Assembly: GCA_003117195.1 (NCBI GenBank)
Contig: BDSI01000041.1
Span: 720,658 to 784,657, forward strand
Length of the DNA: 64,000 bases
DNA from: Eudorina sp. 2006-703-Eu-15
Lineage: Eukaryota; Chlorophyta; Chlorophyceae; Chlamydomonadales; Volvocaceae
Direction of reading: 5' to 3'
Positions within the stretch are counted from its first letter, which is position 1. Every line of letters begins with the position of its first letter. The position numbers were made by a program, and so were the translations under genes. The notes beneath the pieces are model-generated. The model was not told the origin of the DNA. It was given only the letters and a program-made list of their open reading frames with translations, and made no database searches. Of the stretch, positions 48,158 through 60,046 are shown piece after piece.

Positions 48158-51100
48158 CTACTGCGCGTGCAACTGGCTCCCAGCGGCCCTTTGCTCGAGC
48201 TGTGACTCCAGGTTGCGGATGCGGTCCATCAGCCACTGCTCCCGGTCGTTAGCCGGAACCACGCCCGCAATCAGGCCGCCGCCGCTGCTGCGGGGTGACG
48301 CACTCCGACCGCTGCTCGCACCGTTTCCATTCCCATTCCCTCCTGCAAAGCTGTATGTAACCGCCGCCGCTGACCCGTTGCCGCCGGGGCTGGGGGCGGC
48401 TGGCGCCGCCGCAGCTGGCTTCGCTGCTGCTGGTGCGGCGGGTGCATGAGCCTTGAAGCCGGTCTTTTCCATGGCCAACTTCATGGCCTGGTCCAGGTCG
48501 GCAATGAGGTCCCGGGAGTCCTCAATGCCAGTGCTAATGCGGACAAGATCGTCCGGCAGGCCGCGGGCGGCCCGCACCTCGGCGGGGATCGATGCGTGGC
48601 TCATGTAGCAGGGCAGGCTGATGAGCGAGTTGACGTTTCCGAAGCTGACCGTCACCTTGAACAGCTGAGTGGCCTCCACAATAATCTGGGGGACACACAG
48701 CGCGAAGGGGGGTGACGCATCAAGGATGCCAGCCAGCCATCAGAGGGACAAACCAGCAGAGGGGCGCGGGGACTGCCTCAAGAGACGACTGGCTCGGGCA
48801 ATGCTTTGCCAACAGTTGGACCGGGCGCTAGGGTCCACATACGGTAGCCACACATGCGAGGCGTGCACCTCTTACAGGGATCGGGAGGTAGGGAAGGAAG
48901 GAGGGAGAGAGACCGCAGAGGGGAGGCGCAGCCAGCAACCGCCGCGCGCGCCCACCTTGCTGGCCTCCACGCTGCCCGTCTCGAAGCTCAGCAGCGAGCC
49001 CGCCCCGCTGGCCTGCCGGAAGTGCAGCGCGTGCCCCGGGTGCTGCGGCAGCCCGGGGTAGTTGACCTTCTTAACCAGCGGATGGGCCGCCAGGAAGGCC
49101 GCCAACGCGGCGGCGTTCTCAGCGGAGCGCTCCATGCGCAGCGCCATGGTCTTGAGACCGCGGAGGGCCAACCAGCAGTCGAAGGGCGCCAGGCCGGCGC
49201 CCTCAGCGTTCTGCGGACAGCAGCCGGTGGCGAAGCAGGCGGCGAGAGGTGGCAGCATGATGGGGCAATGGACCAGAAATCCTGATAACGCGGGTTGCGG
49301 GGGTCGGGTCGGTTGCCACTGACTGACTGACGGGGGGCGCCGCAGGTCCCGCAGCCGCGACTGCGAGCTACAGGCGCACCAGCAGTTCCTTGGCACGTAC
49401 AGACACCACTGTTGGTTCCATTCAAGTCGCTTTACTGAGCTGCCGCCACATGTATGTTTGCCACCTGCTCTGGGCTCAACGCCCTCTTACCGACGTCGTC
49501 GTCGTCCTCGTGAGTCCAGCAGACGTACACGGATGGACTGCTTTGTAGGGCACCACCCCGCGGGGCCCGCGGGGCGCGGGTCGTCGGTGGGTATCATCCC
49601 CCGACCTACACCGTCTCCCCCAGCCGGCTGTCGCCCCCCAGCCGCAGCAACCCCGCTAACCTCCACCCCCAACCCGCCCCGCACCTGCAGGAAGTAGACC
49701 CTCTTGGCGAGGTCCTGGCCCTTGACGGACAGCAGCCCCATCATCACGTCGCCGTGGCCGCCCACGAACTTGGTGCCCGAGGTCATGGAGATGTCGGCCC
49801 CCAGGGCCAGCGGCCGCTGGAAGACGGGCGCCATGATGGAGTTGTCCACCACCGTGATGGCGCCCACCTCGCGGGCCATCGCGGCGATGGCGGCGATGTC
49901 GCAGATCTGCATGCGCGGGTTGGTGGGGGACTCCACCATCACCAGCTTGGTGCGACCCGGCTGGATGGCAGCGCGCACGGCGCTGCGAAGGCGCGATGGG
50001 AGGTGGCGGTCGAGGGCGCAGTTGGGGGAAGGGGACAGTTGGGGGGCGGGGGCTGATGTAAGTATAAGAAAGCTGCGCGGGAGGCGGGCCGGCGAGGGAT
50101 GGATTACAGACGTGGAGCAACAGATGGACCGACGGGCGGACATGGGCGGAGTGGGTGAGGCGGCACAGCGTGGGAGGGTCTCCCGCGAGGGCAGCACCGA
50201 AGACTCAGTGGGCTGCACCCCGCTGGCCATGAAAACAAACAGCGAGCCACTGGCCTTCGGGGGCCACGGGACTCTTCGGCGCAGCGGTACAGTCCAGACA
50301 CTACACGGCGGTGTTCGAGTGGCATCCAGCCTCCAGCCAGCAGGTGGGCACTGGACAGACCCCGGGGGTCCCCCGTCCCCCGCCCCCACCCCCCCGGCCC
50401 GCGCACTCACTCCAGGTCCGTCATATCGACGTTGGTGACGCTGACCCCGGCGGAGGGCACCACCTGCGACAGCAGCCGGCTGGTGCCCCCGTAGATGTCC
50501 TCCCCCGCCAGGATGTGCTCCCCCGCGGACACCAACTTGCACACCGCAGCCAGGGCGGCCATGCCGCTGGTGAAGGCGAAGCCGCGGTCCCCGCCCTCGA
50601 GCTCCGCGAATTGCTCCTGCGAGCAGAGCAGCGAGCCCCAAGACACGTATAGGTACCGGCGGAGTGCTGCCGACCCGCCGGGATCGTGCCGCACGGACGC
50701 ACACTGAGAGGACCGAACGAGGGCCTCTGCCTCTGCCACACCCCGGCCCCGACCCGACTCTTGACTTCCTCCCCCCTTCCCCTGAACCGTCGTCGCTCTG
50801 GCAGCAGCGCAGTTTGCAATATCTACCCATCTATATTCCCCCTCCCCCAACGCACACCACCACCATACCTCCAGAATGGTGCGGGTGGGGTTGCCGCTGC
50901 GGGTGTAGTCGTACTCGCCGAAGGTGGTGGCGCTGGGCTGCGCAAAGGTGGCGGTCTGCCACAGCGGCGGCATCGAGCCGCCGTACGGGTCCACCACCTG
51001 CGGAGGCCATTGCCCGGAAGGGTCGATAAGCCTCTCAAAGCGCGTGCGGCAGCGAGCAGGTGCGGCCCCTGCACAGACAAGGCAGCAGCACCCCACCCGC

Positions 51101-54100
51101 TTCGCCAGGTCGCTTCCCTCTGAAGGCGGACCCGGCCAGGGCCCTGAAGGTACTCCCCCCTCCCTCTCCTGTGGCCAGCAGCTGCTTCAGCCACCAAACA
51201 AACGCGTCCCTTCTCCACATCACGCTGCCCCTCGGGCACGGCGGCCGCCGCTGAATTCCTTGCTCCAGGACACGGACGGGTGCGCCCAGTTGGCTTGCTC
51301 CCCACCTCAACCGGATACTGCGGTCGTGCCCCTCCCCACCCCACCCCACCCCCCCTCCCCCCCCGTCCCGTGCCCACCTTGGTCCTGGGGTGCACCAGGC
51401 GGGTGGCCACGGACAGCTTGGTGGGCGAGGCGGGTGGGGAGCCCTGCGCGTCGTACTTGGCCGCCATGGCCCGCAGCTGGGACAGCAGGTTCACCTCCAG
51501 GGGCATCACACCTGCAGAGGGCGGGGCGGGGAGGGGCAGGGAGGGCGGGGCGGGGAGGGAGAGCGGGCGGCAGCCGGCGGGGGAGCGGCAGGCGGCAGGA
51601 GGACGGACAGGTAGGGCGAGAGGCCGCGGAGACAAGTCGATGAACCGGCAGTAGGTCGGAGCGTGTCGCAACGAACACGGATACGGGTCAACCCTACCAG
51701 CTATATGCAGCGCAACCGGGGGATGGAACAAACACCAACCGGGGGATGCCCGGGGTGCCGGAGCGACAAGTCGTGGCGGCGCCAGGACACTGTCGGCGGA
51801 TGGTTCGGGCCAACCCAACAGGCTCGCGGTACCCAGGTCCCAGGATGTTGGCACTGCCCAGCAGCGCACGGCGCCTGGGGCGAGGCAGGGGCCGGCAGGG
51901 GCCGGGACGCCCACGTGGATCTGGCCCCCCTCACACCCTCCGGACACCCACCGGCTGCGATGCGCGCGTTGGCCTTCCGGTTGCCCCTCTCCCCGGGCAG
52001 CAGGATCTCGTCCACTCCCGGCAGCCGCTCAGCGCCCCGCACCCGGTCCAGGACCACCTTGCGCGCCGGGAGGGGAGGGCAGGGGCCGCTCAGTCAGGAA
52101 CCCGACGGTGATGGGAAATTTGCGGTTTCCCTCCCTCCAGACGTTTCGCCACATGAGCTAGAGACGAGGGCGCGGACTGGCCTCCCGGCTACCCGGGGGA
52201 ACCTGACCCCAAGGGGGAAGTGCCGTGCAAGCCGCGCAACCCATTTGTTGTGCCGTGACACCCGCAGCACCGCCCCCGCCCCCCTCCGCCAATCCGTCCG
52301 TCCGGGACACCCCTCGGCAGCGGCAGCAGCGTCGTGAGCGGCACTCCAAACCACTGCTCAAGGGGGAGGGACTGACTCACTTCCCCCTTCTGCTTCGCTG
52401 CCTGCCACGATACGCCGACATGGGGCACCCGACGTGACCCTCTGCGGCCCGCACCCGGGTCCGCCAGATGTTGACCCCCACCCCCCGCCCCGCCACTGGC
52501 GCCGTGAGCCACATACCCCCAACTCGGTGTCCCCCACTCGGTCGGTACAGCGCCCTCTCTCCCCTTCACTCCAGGCCCTTAGCCCACCGCCCCACCCCGT
52601 CCCCCCCCCTCCCCCCCCACCGCACCTGCACCCTCCGCTTGACCTCCTCGGGCTCCCCCAGCAGCCCCGGGTCCAGCGCCACCACCAGGTTGCCCCAGTT
52701 GCGCTCCTCCAGCTTGTCAGCCACCGCAGCGCCCACCAGGGGCCCCGCCAGTAGCTCCACCATCAGGGCCAGGTTGCTGCCCTGGGAGTCGGCAGGGGGA
52801 CAGACAATTGGTTTAGACAATGTGGAGCTGCGCGAAAGGGGGAGCCCCACGATGCGGCAAGAGGGAGGGCGCGAGGATAAGGCCGTGGTGGCATGGGGGC
52901 GAGGAGGCATACGGGCGACGAGCGGAGCTGAGCAACAACGCCCAGATACGCACAGGCACAGAACACGTAGTCACACGGGACGGTTAGTTCTACGGGTAGG
53001 GGTGGGGATGACGTCAGTGTGCATACGCCATGCGGCCCAGCAGCTGTCCTCTCGTTCCTCTCGTATTGCTGCTGCACCTCCCACCCGCCACCCACTCCCA
53101 TGAGCTCCCAACAGCACGGGCCCGATCCGATTGCAGGATAGGTAGATGCGGTCAGCGGCCCCCCATCCGTACTACAGTGGCGCACCACACACCACACCAG
53201 CACCATGCCCGCACACACTCGCAATCGCCCAAAGCTCGCGCCGACGCCGCCATTCTCGTGATACACACACACACACATGCCCAACGTATCGCACCTTGTA
53301 CGAGCGGTCAAACACCCGAATGGCGCCTCCCTGCAGCACCTCGTTGGGGTCGGTGGTGGCCTGCCCCGCCGCGTTCATGGCCACATCCGGGGGGATGGGC
53401 CGCCCCGCCGCCTTGGCCTCCAGCAGCCCGAACCACGCGAAGGCGGCGGTGGCCATGTCCATGGTCACGGCGCCATCCTGACGGGGCCGGACCGGACCCA
53501 GATCCAAGATTCCGACCCCAAAAGGGGGGCCAGCCGCAGCGGCATCGGCAGCAGCAGCAGCGGAGCGGGGCGGAGCGGACGTATGCACACTTGCAGACGG
53601 GACACACACACGGACAACGACCACTCTGTGTGCGCCGAGTCCGTCAGGATGGTGGATGTGGGTTGCATGGATGTGGGTTGTTGTGTTGTGTTGTGGTGCT
53701 TGCAGGTTAGGTTGATGTCCGGCGAGTTGCAGGTGTGCTGTGTGCCTCCATCCTCCCGCTGCCAAGTGGAGCATTCCCGGATGGCGTCCCGGCTCAGCCC
53801 CTGCGCCCGGACATCCCGCGTGCTGCTGGCGGCGACCTGCCGGCCCCAGTCATATCCCGCGGGAAGCCGTGCCGTCCCCTTTCCGGACGAGGCCGGACCA
53901 GGTGGGCAGGGTGTCCTAGGGCGTCCAGCGATACCTGGGCAGGAATGGAGATACCAATTGGGTTGGTGCCGAAGATGGGCTGCTTGGCACCGTGGGGCGC
54001 CACGAACTCGGGCGACTGCGCCAGCACGATCCCGATCATCCCCTCCTTGGAGATCAGGTCGACGTAGTACCTATGCGGATTTGGGTTACGAAGGTACGGG

Positions 54101-54863
54101 TGATGAGGGTATGAGCACGGGCTGTTGGCAGACTTGGGAGGGGTTAAGGGCCGTTGGGTGGTGATGCCGTTGGGTGGGTTTCGGAGGGGCGCTCACCCCA
54201 GGGCGCCAGTGCTGCTGGGCGTGTGGTTGGTGCCCACGATACCGAAGCCTTGGCTCTTGGCCCGTTCGACGGCCATTTGAGTGGCCTTGTGGAGCACCAG
54301 CATGCCCGCGCTGTTGTTGCCGTTGATAAGTGCCGACAGCCGAGTTTCCTTTTCAATAACGGGCGGACGCGCCTCAGGCGACTTGTTTAGGCCGCCTGAG
54401 GTGATTTTCACAATGCCCTGGTTGTTGTCGCGGAGCTGCGCGTAGAAAAGGACCTGCAGCGAGGCAGTAATTGGCACGAGGCGGCGACCGTGACCCGAGT
54501 GACCTGAGCGTGACAAAAATCAAGATTACCGATACTCACATCGTTCAAAATGTCGATTTCTTCGGGCTTGTAACCGAGCGTCTTAAGCGCCTTCGTGCAT
54601 AGCGTTCGCAACTCCGCGATTTCCACCTCCTCGGTTTGCGGTCCAGTTGACTGTGACGCAGACGCCATGGAAATAATTGAAGGACACCGATGCGGATGCT
54701 GCTTCACTGGCGAAATTGGCTGCAAGTTCCGGAGTGCCTCCCCCGCAGGTCGCGGCGCAGCTGCGCGAGAGGGCAGGGGCCTCGGCAGGACCGATGGCCG
54801 CGCCCCAGCAGCAGATGACAACCCTGAGAGCGAATTGTGGCCATGAAATCCCAGGGCCGACAT
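48158..54863 (-). CDS. LDH2-family dehydrogenase fused to cystathionine beta-lyase, plastid-like leader, 903 residues
   Basis: Twelve exons, right to left: 54540-54863, 54197-54453, 53935-54070, 53295-53477, 52626-52781, 51952-52057, 51378-51511, 50869-50997, 50411-50616, 49685-49982, 48956-49210 and 48158-48685, all in phase. Residues 1-65 are leader-like (MSALGFHGHNSLSGLSS, LPRPLPSRAAAPR); a second ATG follows at 54668. Residues 66 to about 408 are an LDH2/malate-ureidoglycolate dehydrogenase fold: GYYVDLISKEGMIGI, IFGTNPIGISIP, VTMDMATAAFAW, SYKGSNLALMVELLAG, LPGVDEILLPGE. Residues 412 to about 795 are cystathionine beta-lyase, a PLP enzyme splitting cystathionine into homocysteine, pyruvate and ammonia: YDYTRSGNPTR, FAFTSGMAAL, VESPTNPR, SGTKF with Lys615 as PLP base, YFLQNAEGAGLAPFDCW, SHASIPAEVRAARGL. 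A tail of about 110 residues ends in a short coiled coil. Exon 51378-51511 encodes the end of the first domain and the start of the second. The usual LDH2 catalytic His appears replaced by Gln120. Confidence 0.85.
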
Positions 54864-55730
54864 TATCACGGCTGAAACTACTGGTCAACCGAGCAACTCC
54901 AAAGCCAATCTCATCAGGGGTAATCTAAGACGGAGAATCCACCAACGTGCACGTGCGTGACTTTACCAAAATCAATTACTGCTTCCTGTTTGGAACTACT
55001 CCGTCGTAACTTGTCGTACAGACACATTTACTAAGTCAAGAAGGGCCGGTACTGTACACCCTGGGTCGGACCTGGACATCGTTTGCGCGTGTCAAATCGT
55101 GAACGGTTTGCTTCAAGTGCATCGTCTTCGAACTATTACTTTGGTGCCCGTTGTATGCCAACGAAAGCGAGCCAACTGCGACCTGCCAACGGTAATCATA
55201 AGTGCTGACTATGTCCAACTTTGCTACTCATAACAACGGGCAATTTCCTCTCCTGAAATTCGAGCTGAAATGACAGCTGTCTTCCAAACGAACCTCCCCA
55301 TCGACGGGTGCACTACGCACGGTGCACGGGTCCCCTGCCCAACCGTCAAACCTCTCACGGCATCGATGCCGCTGCAATACTTGCCTGGGGCCCTTTCCAG
55401 CGCCATGCACAGCGCAATGCCATGAATGCCATCAAATTTCTTCCCGTAGGTTCCCGCAGTCTCGAGGGGCTCTCCACAACGGGCAAATCCCCTCCTCTGC
55501 ACCGCTGGTGAACCCGCACTCTCCCTTCCCGCTCGCTGCCCCATATTCCGCCACTCCATCCCTCGGTCCAACTCCAGTTCTCAACATCCCACGACACGCC
55601 TACCACGGCATGCTTATGGCGTTCTCCACACCCCAACCACAGTAACACATCACGGACGAGGTCACACACCCCCGCTGCCGCCAAATCCACACGCAACCTC
55701 TCAATGCCCCCCGGCAATGCCTCCCCAACC
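54864..55730. other. Upstream region of the fusion gene
   Basis: No exon seen. It should contain the fusion gene promoter and the 3' UTR of the DUF4864-like gene, which is transcribed in the same direction. Confidence 0.45.
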
Positions 55731-58700
55731 TCAGTCTCGCACCGCCCGAATGGCCTCCACCAGCCAGCAGCCGTTGGCCTGCATGCACAGCTGGAAGACC
55801 ATTACCCGGGGCCCCGGGCCGGGGCCGCGTCCGGGGTCAGCGCCCGCCCCGCCGCCCGCCAACAGCCGCACCTCCTGCACCATCTTGTGACCCGACGGCA
55901 GTGCGGAGGGACCCAGCTCCGCCCCGCCGCACGTCAGCAGCACGTGGTACGACGGCTGTCGCAGCATCGCCCGGAAGGCGCTCATGTGGAGGTCCCAGCC
56001 ACGCTGCGGATGTGTGTTTGTGGGGGGGGGCGGGGCGTGAATGTGTGCATGAGGGAACGCGAATGTGTGCATGCGTGATTTGAAGAAGGGGGCCCGGAGG
56101 TATCGGGGGCAGGAAGTACGGGTTCGGCGCAGCTTTCAGAGCGCGGACTGAGGGGCGGAGGGCACAGCGGAGGGGCGGAGGGGCCATCCAACGTTCGGCT
56201 GTTGCTGGGCAGTGCACAGCGCCCGTTGCGCCTGCCAGGTCATGGGATGTGCTCTCATGCGCACTCACCTCCACCGCCCCCCCCTGCAGGGGTGCAACGA
56301 CGGTGGCTGCTCCGCAGCCGCAAAGAGACACCCTGGAGCGGGCGGAGCTCTCCCTCCCCCTGCCCTTGCCACTGCCCCACGTAAGAGATTTCCCATGCCC
56401 TCCCCGAACCCTCCCCGATCAAGCCCGGGCCGGCTTGAGCGACTATCTGCATCAACATGCCTTGCCCAAGACCGTTCCCCCCGGCCCCCCCCCAAGAACA
56501 CCTGTGGCGCCAACCCCATCTCCTCTCCTCACCGAGGTGCTCCGGCTCCACAAGTTGAACGACGCCGCCCCCGCCACGTCGCCCCGCCGCAACGCCGCCA
56601 GCTGCGCCTTGACCACCTGCTCGGGGGAGCACCGCGGGTGGGGCCCCCGACCCGCGGGTCCCGGCACCGGCATCTCCTCCTCGTCGCGGGAGTCGTCCCG
56701 GGACACCCGCTCCACCACCCAGCTGGTCACAGGCTGCTCCGAAACCACCCGTGACGTCGTCCCCTGCTCCGGAACCAGGCCCTGTCGCTCCCCCACGGCT
56801 GCTGCTCCCGCTCCGGCTCCTCCTGCTGCTGCTGCTGCTGCTGCTGCCGCCGCCTCGCCCTCCTGGCCGTGGGCAGCGGTTGTCGCCTCTCCAGGATGGG
56901 CCGCGGGGAGCAGGGCTGGCGGGGAGAGCGATGGGGGCGACCCCCGCGGCGCCCACGTCACCCGGGACAGCCCCGGTGACCCCGGGCCACACCCGCCCGC
57001 TGCGGCACCCGGCCCACCCTCTGGCGCAGGTGGGGGCTGCGAGCCCACCTCTACGGAGAGCCGTCGCAGCTGCGGCTCCGACTGCTGGGTTGGTGACGAT
57101 GACGAGGACGAGGACGGGGCCGCATCCGTCGCACCTCCTGCGGGGTGCGTCGCGCCCGGGGGGGCCTCCGCGCTCGTCCGCCTGCCCGCCCCAGCAGCCT
57201 CGGGTTGCTCTGGCCCCGACTCGGGTGCTGCCGCTCTCAGTGTTGTCGGTCCCAGTGCTGTCGTTGCCGCTGGTGCTGTTCTTGACGCCTCTGCTGCAGC
57301 TGCAGCTGCTCCTGCTCCTGCCCCTGCCCCCTCATGGGCCGCAAGACACCGCAGCCGCCACACGAACACCGCCTCCTCGCCGGTACGGGCTGCCCAGGGG
57401 CGGGGCGGCATTCAGCCCAACCGGGGGGCGGGGGGTGGCAGTCAGGCCCACCGGGAATGGGGCCACCGGGCGGGAGGGAACAGACCTGAGTGCGCGCTCC
57501 ACTTGCTCTGAGGACGACCGGCCCCAACACCCGATGACGCCACTCGCGCGCGCTGGCCGCAGGGCTCCGCATACGGTACACACGGCCACCTCCCCCCAGC
57601 CGTTGTCACCCGTGGCCGCCGCCACACCCGTCCTTGCGCTCCTCCGCCCGGGGGTCGGACGTCGGACCCGGGGTCTGCTGGCTCGATCACATACCGCGTG
57701 TCGGATTCTGTTGTTCTGGGTGGGTTGGGCGGATACGGCCCTGGCCCCTGGGTTCCGTTCCTCCTCCGCAGCACACGTCAAGGCCAAGCCTGCCGCGTTC
57801 GTTCCAGGCTTGCTTTTCATTCCAGGCCGAATTGGGCGGATACGGCTCTCACCCCGCAGCGACCCGAACGCGACCTCTTGGGGGGAGCCTCCCCGGCCAT
57901 GCTCGGGACACCCCGGCCGCTGTCCCCCTTAGCCCGATATGTCTATCAGATTTCCCACACCCCCAACCCACCCACCCCGTCACACACACCTGTAAGCGCC
58001 ACCCTCAGCTGGCAGACGCCCCCCGGGAGCTGCAGGCTGGACAGCACCCGGCAGCGGCGGAGCAGGTGGCCGGGCAGCACTCGCCGGGCAGCTGCCGGGA
58101 TGGGACGGAGGTGCGCGATTGTGTAGGGAGGGAGTAAGGCGGGGGGGAGGAGGCGATCTGGGTCGAGGCGCGTTGGGAACCTCATCATCATCAATGTGAC
58201 GATGTGGGCCACCGCCGTCTTCACCCCCGTCAGGCCCCCACTCCAGCGTGTCAAGGATGGCAGACAGCGTCAGGGCCCCCACCCCATTCCATTCCCCGGG
58301 TCGGCCTGCTCTGCGCCGCACCTGAGCCGCCACCGCCACCGCCACCGCCACTGCCACCCCGCACCGCCACTGCCACCCCACACCGCCCGACCCGGACCTT
58401 TGCTCTCTGGCAGTCAGCGCAGCGTGTTGCATGAATATGTCTACCAATGCCCTACCCCACCCGACCCCGGCCGCTTCTGGCTTTGGTAATTTCGGTTCCG
58501 CCCCATCCAGATCCGCGCACCGGTGTCCATGAAGCTGTGGCAGCAGGCCAGCGGCCCTGTCTCCTCCACCTCCTCACCGCCCACCACCAGCCCCACCCGC
58601 CGCACGGTCGGATCGAAAGCGCCCACCGGGAAGAAGGGCACCAAGCTGCGCACAGTGCAGCGGGCAGCGACCCGGCGGCGGGTCAGGGATACAGCACTTG

Positions 58701-58846
58701 AGCAGCGACGTGGTTGGGGACGAGCTACTGTGCTGTCAGATTATATCTGTGCTGTCAGTTGCTTGATGGCATCTGACACACACACACACACACACCTTGA
58801 GGAGGTTGAACAGCGGACTGCGAGACGCAGACCGCCCGGGATGGGC
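55731..58846 (-). CDS. DUF4864-like protein, 5' end unresolved
   Basis: Exons, right to left: tentative 58796-58846, then 58521-58645, 57990-58091, 56533-57389 and 55731-56003 (TGA). All junctions agree in phase. The first parts read FFPVGAFDPTVRRVGLVVGG, GPLACCHSFMDTAARRVLPG, CRVLSSLQLPGGVCQLRVAL and AVFVWRLRCLAAHEG. A long Ala/Gly/Pro/Ser-rich insert of about 240 residues follows. The C-terminal 120 residues hold SPEQVVKAQLAALRRGDVAG, SYHVLLTCGGAELGPSALPS, HKMVQEVRLLAG, VMVFQLCMQANGCWLVEAIR. These recall DUF4864, a plant and bacterial domain with an NTF2-like fold; the assignment is from memory of its pattern. The start codon was not found. Tentatively it could lie near 59.2 kb, where a leader-like fragment is seen. 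Function unknown. Confidence 0.65.
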
Positions 58847-58849
58847 CTT

Positions 58850-59070
58850 AGCCCACTCCCTTGAGGGGGCACAGCGGTCACCGATCCTCGGGGATCGGGC
58901 ACGCGCCCTTGGTTGAGAGCGAGGGGACAGAGGCCCCTTACGCCCCTTTCCCCCGTATCCGGGGGAAAGTGCTTCGGCGGTCTCCCGTATGGGGCGGGTT
59001 AGCGCCCCCGGCCAGTGTCGGCCCGGCAGATATGTAACGATTCACACACACACACACACACACACACAGC
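58850..59070 (+). mobile_element. Possible solo LINE 3' end
   Basis: A compact GC-rich stretch with two short hairpins (CCGATCCTCGGGGATCGG and CCCCCGTATCCGGGGG) ends in ATATGTAACGATTCACACAC and then a (CA)n run. The end resembles CTGTAACGTTCATTCA of the LINE copy at 15.9 kb. There is no coding part, so this rests on the shared terminus only. Confidence 0.35.
59043..59069. repeat. (CA)n microsatellite
   Basis: Thirteen CA units, possibly the tail of the putative LINE end beside it. Similar CA runs are at 53259-53276 and 58777-58795. Confidence 0.85.
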
Positions 59071-59227
59071 TAGGCCGTAATGGATGCGGTGTGTGTGTGT
59101 GGTGTGGGGTTCGAAAGCGGGTCGTCGCGCATGGTGCCTGAGCATGGGTTCGCCCGGGTCAACCAGCGGTAAGATTACGGAAACGCGGGATCATCTTCAG
59201 GGTGCAGCATCACGATGTGGAGGGACG

Positions 59228-59303
59228 GGAGTGCCTCCCCCGCGCGGGTCGCCTCGCACGCTCTCGTCGCAGCTGCGCGAGTGGGCGCAGGCCTCGGCAG
59301 AAA
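59228..59303 (-). pseudogene. Partial copy of the fusion gene's leader-coding sequence
   Basis: The minus strand encodes FLPRPAPTRAAATR...RAGEALPSL, matching LPRPLPSRAAAPRPAGEAL of the fusion gene leader (about 54,733-54,793). The DNA shares CTGCCGAGGCC, CTCGCGCAGCTGCG and GGGGGAGGCACTCC, separated in this copy by about 18 extra bases. Similarity ends at both sides. It may be a duplicated leader fragment, or the first exon of the DUF4864-like gene. Confidence 0.45.
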
Positions 59304-60046
59304 GGCGGGAGGTAGAGGTAGAGGAACGGCATATGGGTCCAAGGCAGCGCTACCTAACCCTCCGATTACGTGCAGCAACGCGGCGTGTTCTACTCGCTCC
59401 GGTTCAGTTCTTTTGTGACTCGGATTGGGTCATCCGGAGGGGAGCCCTCCATATGTCTGGCGGCCACCGGATTAACCGGGTGTAGCTTTGTGTCGATGCC
59501 GTACACAGTGCTGCATCGGTTCAACGAGACGGCCCACCTTTCGAGGTCGGGACGCCGAAAGAGCGTGAGGCATTCGTAGACAACGTCCGCTGGAGCCGTG
59601 ATCGGACCCGCCTTCGGCTGCGGATGCGCGAGAGTGGGTTCGACGTCAGCGAGAAGGTTTTTTTTTGACTGAAAGCCACAAAGGCCAACGCACCCGCCAT
59701 CGATTTCAGGCTTTTGTAATTGCGTTACCTTCCGCAGTGCCTTGTGTAGGCATTGTATCCGCAGCGTCTGTCTCGAGGGTCTAAAAGCCTGGCGGCCGGT
59801 CGCGCCTGGCTGTTTTCTGGGGGACTGTAATTGCTGCATGCTGCCAATTTGAAACCTTACACATATGCTATCATCTGATGATCTCAATTTGTGACTTCGG
59901 CCATCACGATGAGAAACCGACCCGGTGGTCTCCGACACATCCCAGCGCAAGCAAAGTACCTACAGATCCAACCCACAAAAAGGCCAGCAGATATTGCTAA
60001 AACATCTTTCATTTTTGGCAATATAGTTGACCCGTACATCTCCACC

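Noticed and set aside
51507..51951. A separate start codon and leader for the lyase between the two enzyme halves
   Set aside because: No in-frame ATG with a leader-like stretch is seen, and the exon at 51378-51511 starts in phase 1, which fits only the upstream dehydrogenase exon.
59390..59950. Minus-strand frame reading ITAPADVVYECLTLFRRPDL, a possible exon or gene
   Set aside because: Part of it looks protein-like, but it contains no family motif, has no in-phase partner, and overlaps the RidA upstream region.
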